Source of the DNA: Candidatus Shapirobacteria bacterium UBA1435
GTDB taxonomy: Bacteria; Patescibacteriota; Microgenomatia; UBA12405
Assembly: GCA_002329385.1 (NCBI GenBank)
Contig: DCTR01000033.1
Span: forward strand, 1,219 to 10,668
Direction: 5' to 3'
DNA: 9,450 nt
A program made the position numbers and the translations under genes. The notes beneath the pieces were generated by a model. The model was not told the DNA's origin and did no database searches. It worked only from the letters and a program-made list of their open reading frames with translations. Shown piece by piece: positions 1 through 6,273 of this stretch. Position 1 is the stretch's first letter, and the number at the start of each line of letters is the position of its first letter.

Positions 1-312
1 AAACCCGTGACTTAAAAAGTCATAGAAAAGCGAAGAGGCGATTTTTTCCTGATCGAGACGGGCGGAAATTGAAGACAAGGGAAGGTCATACATTTGTTGC
101 TGGTGGACAATCTTAATTGAGGGCGAGGAGGAAAAGTCAACCTTGAGCCGAGAGACGACTTGGTCACGAGTCAGACGAGAATAGTCAAGGCCAAGCAGAT
201 AGGTCTGGGGAGGTGTCCAATAAAAATTCAACAGGAGAGGCAGGGAAATAAAAATTAAAACAAGACACAATAAAAACAGAAGTGAGGTATAGACGGCGGC
301 AGTTTTTTTCAT
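1..312 (-). CDS. Membrane-anchored VanW/peptidoglycan-binding-like protein, N-terminal part (cut by window edge)
   Basis: The frame is open from an ATG at 312 to the left edge, giving 104 codons with no stop, so the gene continues outside the window. Residues 1-3 are MKK, followed by a hydrophobic stretch at about 8-28 that reads as a signal anchor or uncleaved signal peptide. After it comes the segment LLGLDYSRLTRDQVVSRL, which resembles the G-V-D-x-S-x-L-T-x-x-E-A start of the repeat domain (PF12229-like) found before VanW or L,D-transpeptidase domains in cell-envelope proteins. The catalytic or VanW part is not in view, so the specific function is open. The start codon overlaps the stop of the upstream ribonuclease H gene (ATGA, 312-309), which supports both the start choice and translational coupling. 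The membrane-anchored envelope role is inferred; the family call rests on a short motif only. Confidence 0.6.
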   Translation of the reverse strand, partial: MKKTAAVYTSLLFLLCLVLIFISLPLLLNFYWTPPQTYLLGLDYSRLTRDQVVSRLKVDFSSSPSIKIVHQQQMYDLPLSSISARLDQEKIASSLFYDFLSHGF

Positions 313-725
313 GGATGATTATCCATGGCCTGATTGGCCAGACGATCGGCGAGGTAATTTTGGGAGCGGGGAATTTCCTGGATCCGATAGGGCAAATCGA
401 TCTCGGCGAGAAGACGAATGGCCTGTTGATGAAGCGGTCTAAGGTGGGCGGCCTTGACCTTATAGCCACCGGCAACTTGGCGAGCAACAAGCTGGGAATC
501 AAGACAGAGGGTGAAGTGGGTGACCTGGTATTGGGAATAGTTGGCCTTAAGCCAGGTTAGGGCAGAAATAAGGGCAAGGTATTCGGCCTCGTTGTTGGTT
601 TTGATGCCAAGATACCGACTTTCCTGATAGAGAGACCGCTGGGCGTCGTCTTGGACAACAACACCAAAACCGGAGACGCCGGGATTGCCGCGGGCGCCGC
701 CATCGGTGTAAAGATAGAGATTCAT
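309..725 (-). CDS. rnhA: Ribonuclease HI
   Basis: This 138-residue protein should be a cytoplasmic endonuclease that cuts the RNA strand of RNA-DNA hybrids such as R-loops and Okazaki primers. The four metal-binding acidic residues are all recognisable: D8 in YTDGGARGNPG, E48 in NNEAEYLAL, D76 in CLDSQL, and D127 in the terminal RSQNYLADRLAN block. The compact length and the R-x-x-N-x-x-A-D-x-L-A ending are closer to the archaeal-type/RVT_3 group of RNase HI than to the E. coli protein. No Shine-Dalgarno sequence precedes the ATG; a plausible promoter lies at 756-783. The stop codon overlaps the start of the next minus-strand gene by 4 bp, so the two probably form an operon. The family call is secure. 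Confidence 0.95.
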   Translation of the reverse strand: MNLYLYTDGGARGNPGVSGFGVVVQDDAQRSLYQESRYLGIKTNNEAEYLALISALTWLKANYSQYQVTHFTLCLDSQLVARQVAGGYKVKAAHLRPLHQQAIRLLAEIDLPYRIQEIPRSQNYLADRLANQAMDNHP

Positions 726-755
726 GATAGTTTTAGTTTATTTGATAGGTAGCCA

Positions 756-783
756 ATTATCTATACTTATCTGTTTTTGCCAA
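756..783 (-). promoter_or_regulatory. Candidate promoter of the RNase HI gene
   Basis: On the minus strand TTGGCA (783-778) and GATAAT (761-756) are separated by 16 bp, each differing from the sigma-70 consensus at one position. The predicted start of transcription is near 749, giving a leader of about 24 nt with no Shine-Dalgarno site. The -35 begins only 6 bp beyond the ZIP stop codon. Confidence 0.5.
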
Positions 784-788
784 AAAAA

Positions 789-1535
789 TCATTCGAAAAG
801 AGAGAGAAAATACATTAATAATATGCCTGACAATATAGATAGAACCTGAACAAAAGAGTCGGATATTTTTTGGCTATGACGATGCAGTTCGGGGATTAAA
901 TCAGAGGCGGCCAGATAAATGAAACCACCGGCAGTGATTGGTAAAAGATATAAGGTTAGGTCTGCAATGGCAGGACTAAGCAGAAATACCAGAAAGACGC
1001 CGGCGAGGCAAGCAAGAGCAGAGAGAAGGTTTAGTTTTAGCGCCTGACGAGGGGTGAGACCGGAGTGAACGAGAACGGCAAAATCACCGATTTCCTGGGG
1101 AATTTCGTGGACAAGAACCGCCAGGGCAGTGGCTAAACCCAGCGAGGGAGAGACAGAAAAGCTTGCCGCTAACAGGATGCCGTCGACAAAGTTATGAAAA
1201 CCATCGCCAATCAGGTTTAGCCTGGCAAGATGCCGGCTGTTGTCATGGCAGTCAGGTTGGTGACAATGCCGCCAGCGGAATATTTTTTCGATAGATAGAA
1301 AAAGGAGAAGTCCAAACAGGGATAGGCCGGCCGCCAGGCCGGGGGGGAGAGAGCCATAGGCATGGGGCAGGAGATGAAAGAACGAGTCGCCAAGAAGGGC
1401 ACCGGCGGCAAAGCCGACAAGAATTAAAGTTAGAGAGCCTGGACGAATAAATTTTTGGGAAAAAACTACCAATCCCAGCGAAGAGACGGCGCCAATAAGA
1501 AGGGCGGCGGCAACGGAATAAACAAACTCAATCAC
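789..1535 (-). CDS. ZIP-family divalent metal transporter
   Basis: This 248-residue inner-membrane protein should carry zinc or related divalent metals into the cytoplasm. The two signature helices of the ZIP family are present: helix 4 with GDGFHNFVDGI (D111, H114, N115, D118) and helix 5 with HEIPQEIGDFAVLVHSG (H143, E144, Q147, E148), whose residues form the binuclear metal site. An early helix carries GDSFFHLLPHA, and helix 7 ends with AASDLIPELH. The cytoplasmic loop between helices 3 and 4 has HCHQPDCHD, a short His/Cys cluster likely to bind metal. HEIPQE followed by GDFAVL resembles the LIV-1 branch. The start is GTG at 1535, with a -10-like box 6 nt upstream and no Shine-Dalgarno sequence. 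Metal specificity cannot be read from the sequence. Confidence 0.93.
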   Translation of the reverse strand: MIEFVYSVAAALLIGAVSSLGLVVFSQKFIRPGSLTLILVGFAAGALLGDSFFHLLPHAYGSLPPGLAAGLSLFGLLLFLSIEKIFRWRHCHQPDCHDNSRHLARLNLIGDGFHNFVDGILLAASFSVSPSLGLATALAVLVHEIPQEIGDFAVLVHSGLTPRQALKLNLLSALACLAGVFLVFLLSPAIADLTLYLLPITAGGFIYLAASDLIPELHRHSQKISDSFVQVLSILSGILLMYFLSLFE

Positions 1536-1570
1536 CGGATGATTTTAGCAAACTGACTGAAAGGTAGCCA
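1536..1570 (-). promoter_or_regulatory. Candidate promoter of the ZIP gene (leaderless)
   Basis: On the minus strand TGGCTA (1570-1565), a 17-bp spacer and TAAAAT (1547-1542) form a promoter, with the extended -10 TGC at 1550-1548. The -10 ends 6 nt before the GTG at 1535, so transcription should begin at the start codon. The -35 is weak. It is the exact complement of the -35 proposed for the divergent solute-binding protein gene. Confidence 0.5.
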
Positions 1571-1599
1571 GAAGAGGCGGTTTTGGTTATGATATTAAT
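1565..1599 (+). promoter_or_regulatory. Candidate promoter of the solute-binding protein gene (leaderless)
   Basis: TAGCCA (1565-1570), a 17-bp spacer and TATGAT (1588-1593) fit a sigma-70 layout. The -10 ends 6 nt before the GTG at 1600. There is no Shine-Dalgarno sequence, so a leaderless transcript is expected. Confidence 0.5.
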
Positions 1600-3141
1600 G
1601 TGGAAGAAGAAATAAAATCACCTTTACCACCGAGGCGGATAGAAGGCGAAGAAGCGGGAGCAACAAAAACCGAAGAAATAACGGCCAGCAAAAGTCTGGT
1701 GAGTGAACCAGCAACATCGACCAGAACGACGGAAATACCGGGAAAAGGAGTTGCCGATACGGAACAAAAATCAAAAAATAAAAAAAATATATTGATTTGG
1801 GGGTTGATCGGATTGGCAATAATTGCAATTACCGGCCTGGTTTTTAAGGTGATCATCCCGCTTCTTAGAAACCCCGGGTCGGGAGAGACGACGCTAGTTT
1901 ATTGGGGGCTGTGGGAAAGGGATGTAATTGTCGACGGAGTTTTGAAAGAATTTGAAAGCAAAAATCCAGGAATTAGGGTTAAATATGTTTTTAATTCCAA
2001 AACCGACTATAGGTCGAGATTGGCGGGAAGACTAAACAAAGATCCGGAACAAGAAGAGGTGCCCGACATCTTTAGGTTTCATTCAAGCTGGTTGCCGATG
2101 TTTAGGGACTATTTACAGCCAGTCCCACAGACGGTGGCGAACAGCATCGGGCTGGAGAATGATTTTTATGACGTATACAAAGCAGACCTGAAAATAGGTA
2201 ATTCTTATTTTGGGGTGCCGATGATGTATGACGGACTGGCGCTTTATTACAACAAAGATTTAATCGAGGCATTGCAGGTAAACCTGCCAAAAACATGGTG
2301 GGATTTGCAAAGTGCGGCTAAGGCGTTGACGGTTCGCGACCAGACAGGGAAAATCCAAGTTGCCGGAGTGGCAATGGGGCTGGCAGACAACGTGGACCAC
2401 TGGAGCGATATTGTCGGATTAATAATGAAGCAAAACGGCGCTGAGTTGATAAGTGGCGACCCGCAAAACGACGCAAAGCTAAAAAATGTTTTGGATTTTT
2501 ATGTTCTTTTTAGCACCAAGGATGGAGTTTGGCACGAAAGCCTACCGCCATCTACCGATATGTTTGTGGCAGGTAAACTTGCCTTTTACTTTGCCCCTTC
2601 ATGGAGAGTGTTTAATATTGAGGAGATGAAATCCAGCCAAAACCCAAAGTTAAGATACGAGATAACGACTGTGCCGCAATTGCCGATACTGGAAGAAGGA
2701 GAAGAGGTCACCCCGGAAACGAAATTAACCAATATTAATTGGGCGACTTATTGGGCGGAAGGAGTAAATTCAAAAAGTAATAAACAAAAAGCGGCCTGGA
2801 AACTGTTGGAGTTCTTGACTTCAAAGGAAACACTGACCAAGTTGTATTCGACGGCGGCGCAGACGAGAAATTTCGGTGAGATTTACCCAAGAAAAAGCAT
2901 GGCAGGTCTGTTGACAGATAATGAATTAGTGAAACCATTCGTGATGTCGGCAGATTCGGCAACATCGGGCTACCTGTCTTCAAGGACGTTTGACAGCGGA
3001 TTAAACGATGAAATGAGTAAATATTTTGGAGACGCCATTAATTCGCTAGTGTTTAAAAATATCTCAGACGGCGAGATTATGACCAGCCTGAAAAACGGCA
3101 TCGGCCAGCTGGTGCAAAAATACCAATTAAATAAAAAATGA
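1600..3141 (+). CDS. Membrane-anchored extracellular solute-binding protein, family 1 (sugar-type)
   Basis: The 513-residue protein has three parts. Residues 1-62 are polar, Glu/Thr/Lys-rich and probably disordered in the cytoplasm. Residues 63-88 are a transmembrane helix preceded by KNKK, so the rest faces outward. From about residue 97 it is a family 1 (MalE-like) binding protein: YWGLWE at the start of the first strand, FESKNPGIRVKY, PDIFRFHSSWLP, FGVPMMYDGLALYYNKDL, PKTWWDL, FVAGKLAFYFAPSWR and AAWKLLEFLTS are all typical. There is no lipobox and no permease or ATPase gene nearby, so the partner transporter, if any, is elsewhere. The ligand is unknown; carbohydrate is the family default. 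The start is GTG at 1600, without a Shine-Dalgarno site. An ATG at 1598 is in another frame. The stop overlaps the next gene's start (ATGA at 3138-3141), which implies coupling. Confidence 0.9.
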   Translation: MEEEIKSPLPPRRIEGEEAGATKTEEITASKSLVSEPATSTRTTEIPGKGVADTEQKSKNKKNILIWGLIGLAIIAITGLVFKVIIPLLRNPGSGETTLVYWGLWERDVIVDGVLKEFESKNPGIRVKYVFNSKTDYRSRLAGRLNKDPEQEEVPDIFRFHSSWLPMFRDYLQPVPQTVANSIGLENDFYDVYKADLKIGNSYFGVPMMYDGLALYYNKDLIEALQVNLPKTWWDLQSAAKALTVRDQTGKIQVAGVAMGLADNVDHWSDIVGLIMKQNGAELISGDPQNDAKLKNVLDFYVLFSTKDGVWHESLPPSTDMFVAGKLAFYFAPSWRVFNIEEMKSSQNPKLRYEITTVPQLPILEEGEEVTPETKLTNINWATYWAEGVNSKSNKQKAAWKLLEFLTSKETLTKLYSTAAQTRNFGEIYPRKSMAGLLTDNELVKPFVMSADSATSGYLSSRTFDSGLNDEMSKYFGDAINSLVFKNISDGEIMTSLKNGIGQLVQKYQLNKK

Positions 3142-3797
3142 TTTTAGTTAACTATAAAAACTATCAGGAGACTTGGGGAGATAAGGCGGTAGAGATAGCA
3201 AAAATATGCGAAAAGGTGGCAAAAGAAACGAAGGTGCCGATTTATCCGGTGGTTTCTGCCCTAGATGGCCATAGAATTATGAAAGAAACAGGAATAAAGA
3301 CAATATTGCAGGCGGTTGGAGAAAGGTGGGAAGGGGCGAGTAGTGGGCAAGTGTCGGCACTGGCGGCAGAAAAAATAGGGATAAGCGGGTCGTTGCTAAA
3401 CCATTCGGAAATGAAGATGAAGCCGGGGACAATTAAGAAGTTGTTGGCGGTCTGGCCAGGAAATTTTTGGTCGATTGTTTGTATACATAGCATTGGCCAG
3501 GCGGAAGGGTGGGCGAAAAACATCAGGCCAAGCTATGTGGCTTATGAACCGACATATCTAATCGGCAACAAGGATAAGTCGGTAGCTTCGGAAAAGGCTC
3601 AAGATATAAAAAAAATCGTGGAACATTACCAAAAACAAAAGGTGCCGGTGCTGGTAGGAGCGGGCATACACCAAGGTGAAGATGTAAAAATGTCGCTAAG
3701 GATGGGGGCGAAGGGTATTTTGGTGGCTTCTGATATAATTAAAGCGGCAAATCCGGAAAAAGAACTTCACGAGCTTGCCCAAGCCTTTAATGTATAA
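3138..3797 (+). CDS. tpiA: Triosephosphate isomerase, short archaeal-like form
   Basis: This 219-residue cytoplasmic TIM-barrel enzyme interconverts dihydroxyacetone phosphate and glyceraldehyde 3-phosphate in glycolysis and gluconeogenesis. Catalytic residues can be placed: N5 and K7 in VNYKNY, H89 in LLNHSEMKMK, and E137 in VAYEPTYLIG, with phosphate-binding GAGI (174-177) and LVASDIIKA near the end. The usual bacterial enzyme has about 250 residues and an HSERR motif. This one is about 30 residues shorter, has HSEMKM and ends in a pattern (GAGI, GED, LVAS, IIKA) like archaeal triosephosphate isomerases. The sequence around 58-72, where archaeal enzymes usually have an A-Q-x-x-D loop, reads LQAVGERWEGASSGQ and is divergent. 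The ATG overlaps the solute-binding protein stop by 4 bp, so it is likely translated by coupling. Confidence 0.9.
   Translation: MILVNYKNYQETWGDKAVEIAKICEKVAKETKVPIYPVVSALDGHRIMKETGIKTILQAVGERWEGASSGQVSALAAEKIGISGSLLNHSEMKMKPGTIKKLLAVWPGNFWSIVCIHSIGQAEGWAKNIRPSYVAYEPTYLIGNKDKSVASEKAQDIKKIVEHYQKQKVPVLVGAGIHQGEDVKMSLRMGAKGILVASDIIKAANPEKELHELAQAFNV
3731..3739 (+). promoter_or_regulatory. Possible internal extended -10 site (TGATATAAT)
   Basis: A perfect extended -10 sits inside the last part of tpiA, 67 bp before the SPFH gene. The identical 9-mer forms the ssrA promoter. No -35 is visible, and the bases also encode S-D-I-I in a conserved part of tpiA, so this may be coincidence. Confidence 0.2.
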
Positions 3798-3805
3798 TCA
3801 ATAAT
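3793..3805 (+). promoter_or_regulatory. Candidate -10 box of the SPFH gene (leaderless)
   Basis: A perfect TATAAT at 3793-3798 spans the tpiA stop codon and ends 7 nt before the ATG at 3806. No -35 and no Shine-Dalgarno sequence are seen. If used, it would give a leaderless mRNA starting at or next to the ATG. Confidence 0.45.
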
Positions 3806-4498
3806 ATGGCATCTATTGATAATTTATTAGTCTCGCTTTTCGTCGACGAAGTTGTTGGCGGGTTTTTGGTGACAGTGCCCCCGGGGCATGTGGGTTGCAT
3901 TTATAGCATTTTCAGGGGGGTGTTGAAAAATGTCTGGTATCCGGGAATGCACCTTAAGCTACCGATAATCCATAGGGTAAAGCTGTTTAATGCCCAGCTG
4001 ATTGAATACACCATCGCCAAAGACGTGGTGCTTAAAGAAAACAAAGAAATAATGGGTGATGAAGTAATAAACGCAGTGACGGCAGACAATAAATTCGTAG
4101 CAGTGGAGGCGACGGCGTTAATCAAGCTTGATACGGAAAAGCTGCCGGAAATATGGCAAAATATTGGAGAAAATTTTGTTTCGAAAGTGGTCAGACCGGT
4201 GACCAGAAGCAGGATCAGAAAGGTGCTGACCAACCACACGCTGGCCAAGGCGTTGTCGACAAACAGAAGCTCGATTGAAGATGAGGTAAAAGAAGAATTG
4301 AGAGACTCGTTAAGACAACACGGACTGCACGTGGAGAATTTTTATTTGAGCTCACTGACGCCAATAGAAGGAATGGCAATATTTGAGGAAGCAAAAGTGG
4401 TTGAAGCAATCGAATCACCAAAGACGGCAGAAGAAATAATCAATAATCGAGTGATTTCAGGAAATGTGCCGAAAGACGGTTCAGGCGGCCAGGGTTAA
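3806..4498 (+). CDS. SPFH/band 7 (prohibitin-like) domain protein
   Basis: The 230-residue protein has the band 7 signature: VPPGHVGCIYSIFRGVLKNV at 24-43, then WYPGMHLKLPII and a beta-rich core (VTADNKFVAVEATALIKLD at 92-110). A helical stretch at 155-202 (EDEVKEELRDSLRQHGLHVE, then LSSLTPIEGM and FEEAKVVEAIE) is the prohibitin-type end of the domain. Such proteins usually oligomerise on the membrane and organise proteases or lipid microdomains. Here the N-terminal hydrophobic segment (5-24) is interrupted by D14 and E15, so membrane insertion is uncertain. The C-terminal coiled coil is short: family members are often 250-300 residues. The 3' end overlaps the convergent ComF gene by 18 bp. 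The partner and function are unknown. Confidence 0.85.
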   Translation: MASIDNLLVSLFVDEVVGGFLVTVPPGHVGCIYSIFRGVLKNVWYPGMHLKLPIIHRVKLFNAQLIEYTIAKDVVLKENKEIMGDEVINAVTADNKFVAVEATALIKLDTEKLPEIWQNIGENFVSKVVRPVTRSRIRKVLTNHTLAKALSTNRSSIEDEVKEELRDSLRQHGLHVENFYLSSLTPIEGMAIFEEAKVVEAIESPKTAEEIINNRVISGNVPKDGSGGQG

Positions 4499-5113
4499 CC
4501 CCCAAACATTGACGGTGGAAGGAAAACATTTGGCAGCAGAAACCAGAGTGGAGCCAGTGGTATAGACATCGTCAACGAGAATAATATTGGCAGGAGGTGG
4601 AGGTACCGACAGACTTAGTGAGAAGGCAGAATCAACATTTTGGGACCTGGCAGACGGCGAAAGACTGGTTTGGGAGGGGGTGTTGAGGCGGCGGATTAAA
4701 AGATTTTGACAGTCAAGCTGAAGAATCTGGGAGAGACGGGAAGCGATAAGGGCAGACTGATTGAAACCCCGCCAGTTTTGACGGAAGGGATGCAGGGGGA
4801 CCGGAACAAGAACAAAAGAACGAGACCGCCAAAAGGAAAATAGATTGGGGTAATCTGAATTTAACTTGCAGAAGACGAGTTGAGATAACTCGGGAATAAG
4901 GTCGGTGACGAAACGATACTTGAGATCCAAAATAGCCCGACGAAATGACCGGTCATAAGCAAATAGAGAAAGAAGACCGACAAGGGGTTGGGGCGGAGAG
5001 ACAACAAGCGGGCGGGTGGGGAGTTTTTTTTGACAGTCGGGACAGAAATAATAACCCTGATGGCCACAATAGTAACAATTTTTGGGGAAAATCAGATCAA
5101 GAAATAAGGACAT
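4481..5113 (-). CDS. ComF-family phosphoribosyltransferase-like protein
   Basis: The product is 210 residues from the ATG at 5113. The N-terminus follows the ComF layout: LDLIFPKNCYYCG, then a second Cys pair in YFCPDC (C13, C16, C24, C27), forming a zinc-binding knuckle. LVPVPLHPFRQNWRGFNQ is the conserved central block. TSLSPSARSQNVDSAF is the next signature, and ILVDDVYTTGSTL at about 178-190 is the PRPP-binding loop. ComF proteins are linked to DNA uptake during natural transformation, but single copies also occur in bacteria with no known competence, and no other competence gene is in this window. A GTG at 5128 would add five residues. The ATG is preferred because family members start just before the L-x-x-L-F-P motif and a promoter fits it. 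The 3' end overlaps the SPFH gene by 18 bp. Confidence 0.92.
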   Translation of the reverse strand: MSLFLDLIFPKNCYYCGHQGYYFCPDCQKKLPTRPLVVSPPQPLVGLLSLFAYDRSFRRAILDLKYRFVTDLIPELSQLVFCKLNSDYPNLFSFWRSRSFVLVPVPLHPFRQNWRGFNQSALIASRLSQILQLDCQNLLIRRLNTPSQTSLSPSARSQNVDSAFSLSLSVPPPPANIILVDDVYTTGSTLVSAAKCFPSTVNVWGLTLAA

Positions 5114-5148
5114 AAATATATTTGACACGGGCTGATGGCAACCGTCAA
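5114..5148 (-). promoter_or_regulatory. Candidate promoter of the ComF gene (leaderless)
   Basis: On the minus strand TTGACG (5148-5143), a 17-bp spacer and TCAAAT (5125-5120) end 6 nt before the ATG at 5113. The -35 is strong and the -10 moderate. No Shine-Dalgarno sequence is present, matching the layout at the ZIP and solute-binding protein genes. Confidence 0.45.
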
Positions 5149-5150
5149 GT
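5122..5150 (+). promoter_or_regulatory. Candidate promoter of the eight-helix membrane protein gene
   Basis: TTGACA (5122-5127, exact -35 consensus), a 17-bp spacer and TCAAGT (5145-5150, weak -10) would start transcription near 5157. That gives a leader of about 19 nt carrying the GGAG at 5164. The two hexamers lie on the -10 and -35 of the opposing ComF promoter. Confidence 0.4.
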
Positions 5151-5163
5151 TTGAACGTTTATT

Positions 5164-5178
5164 GGAGAAGGCAAATTG
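5164..5178 (+). promoter_or_regulatory. Shine-Dalgarno site GGAG that fixes a TTG start
   Basis: GGAG at 5164-5167 (within GGAGAAGG) lies 8 nt before TTG at 5176. It is the only well-spaced Shine-Dalgarno site before any gene in the window, and it selects the TTG over the in-frame ATG at 5194, which has no such site. Confidence 0.6.
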
Positions 5179-6246
5179 CTGATAAAATTGGGCATGGGAA
5201 TAAGGCTTGTGAGGAGAGAGGATGCCAGTGAGATGGTGCTGATGGTGATGGTCTCGGCCATAACGGCTTTGATGAGCTTGAGGATTTATTTAGAGCTGAC
5301 GGATTACCCGAGAATCGGTAGAGGAATTTGGCATATTTCCCACGCTCTGACCGGAGGGCTAGTGATGGCGGCGGGGCAGCTGGTAAATTTAATCTGGCAC
5401 GGAGATAGGGCGAGAAAAATTTCGGCGGTTATCTTTGGGATCGGTTTTGGATGGTTTATTGACGAATTAGGCAAATATATAACAACAGACTACGATTATT
5501 TGTTTAAACCGGCCTTTAGTTTTATTTATATTGTGTTTGTTTTGCTGTTTTTACTTTACTGGTGGCTGGAGAGGGAATTCCCAAAAGATCCAAGGACTTT
5601 GACATACCAGGTGCTAAACCAACTTGAAGACATTGCAGATAATAACCTAACAAAGCCAGAGAAGGATAAGGCGCTTACCAACCTGAAATTGATTTCGAGC
5701 AAAGGGACAGAGGAAAGTCGGCTGCTGGCAAGAAGGTTGCACAGAATTGTTGAAGAGACAGAGGCAAAAGAGGAAGGCAAGAACAGGCTAAAGACGTGGT
5801 GGAAAAAAATGGGCAGGTTGTGGTATGCCGCCTTTAAAAAAAGACTTTTCCAGTTTTTGCTGATTGTAGTGGCGGTGGTGTTTACCACCGGCTCCCTGAT
5901 CGATTCGGTGAGATTATTGTCGAGGTTTGGCAATAGAGAAATTTTTGATTACTGGACAGAAGGAAAAGAGCTGTTGACCAGGGCCGATATCAATATGTTT
6001 ACTTTTAAGACGGTGGCCGACGGAGCGGCGTCGACACTATATTTAGCTGGATTATTCTGGATATTTAGACGGAATAAAATTTTGGGGATTAATTACTTTC
6101 AGTATGGGTTGACAGTAAATATATTTTTGTCTTCGGTGTTTAAGTTCTACTTTGAGCAATTAGGAGCAGTAGCGGGAGTGTTGAGCAGCGCGTTGATACT
6201 GGTTGGTTTGTCGCAACTAAAAAAGGACGGAAGTATTGAGGTTTAG
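5176..6246 (+). CDS. Uncharacterised polytopic membrane protein with FIDELGKYIT motif
   Basis: I do not recognise a characterised family. The 356-residue protein shows about eight hydrophobic helices (near 19-37, 55-75, 82-98, 112-131, 225-245, 277-297, 308-326 and 328-346). A charged, probably helical soluble segment at 132-222 (Lys/Glu/Arg-rich) divides them into two groups of four. The most distinctive stretch is FIDELGKYITTDYDYLFKP at 94-112, running into FSFIY. Acidic and aromatic residues between two membrane segments look like a conserved functional site, and I believe similar F-I-D-E-x-G-K motifs occur in unannotated membrane proteins of other bacteria. H53, H56 and H75 lie near the membrane face. 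A TTG start at 5176 is supported by GGAG 8 nt upstream. The ssrA promoter overlaps the 3' end. Function unknown. Confidence 0.85.
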   Translation: MLIKLGMGIRLVRREDASEMVLMVMVSAITALMSLRIYLELTDYPRIGRGIWHISHALTGGLVMAAGQLVNLIWHGDRARKISAVIFGIGFGWFIDELGKYITTDYDYLFKPAFSFIYIVFVLLFLLYWWLEREFPKDPRTLTYQVLNQLEDIADNNLTKPEKDKALTNLKLISSKGTEESRLLARRLHRIVEETEAKEEGKNRLKTWWKKMGRLWYAAFKKRLFQFLLIVVAVVFTTGSLIDSVRLLSRFGNREIFDYWTEGKELLTRADINMFTFKTVADGAASTLYLAGLFWIFRRNKILGINYFQYGLTVNIFLSSVFKFYFEQLGAVAGVLSSALILVGLSQLKKDGSIEV

Positions 6247-6264
6247 AGTGTTTTTTGATATAAT
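6236..6264 (+). promoter_or_regulatory. ssrA promoter
   Basis: TTGAGG (6236-6241), a 17-bp spacer and a perfect TATAAT (6259-6264) with the extended -10 TGA at 6256-6258 make the strongest promoter in the window. Predicted initiation near 6271 is 3 nt before the mature tmRNA 5' end. The -35 lies inside the final codons of the membrane protein gene. Confidence 0.75.
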
Positions 6265-6273
6265 AGCCATACT

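Noticed and set aside
282..560. Plus-strand 92-codon frame opposite the RNase HI gene
   Set aside because: It lies antisense to a clear RNase HI with all catalytic residues and overlaps its 3' end. It has no recognisable domain and reflects the complement of conserved codons.
5114..5128. GTG start at 5128 for the ComF gene
   Set aside because: It would begin upstream of the expected transcription start and add five residues not typical of the family. The ATG at 5113 fits the promoter and the family start.
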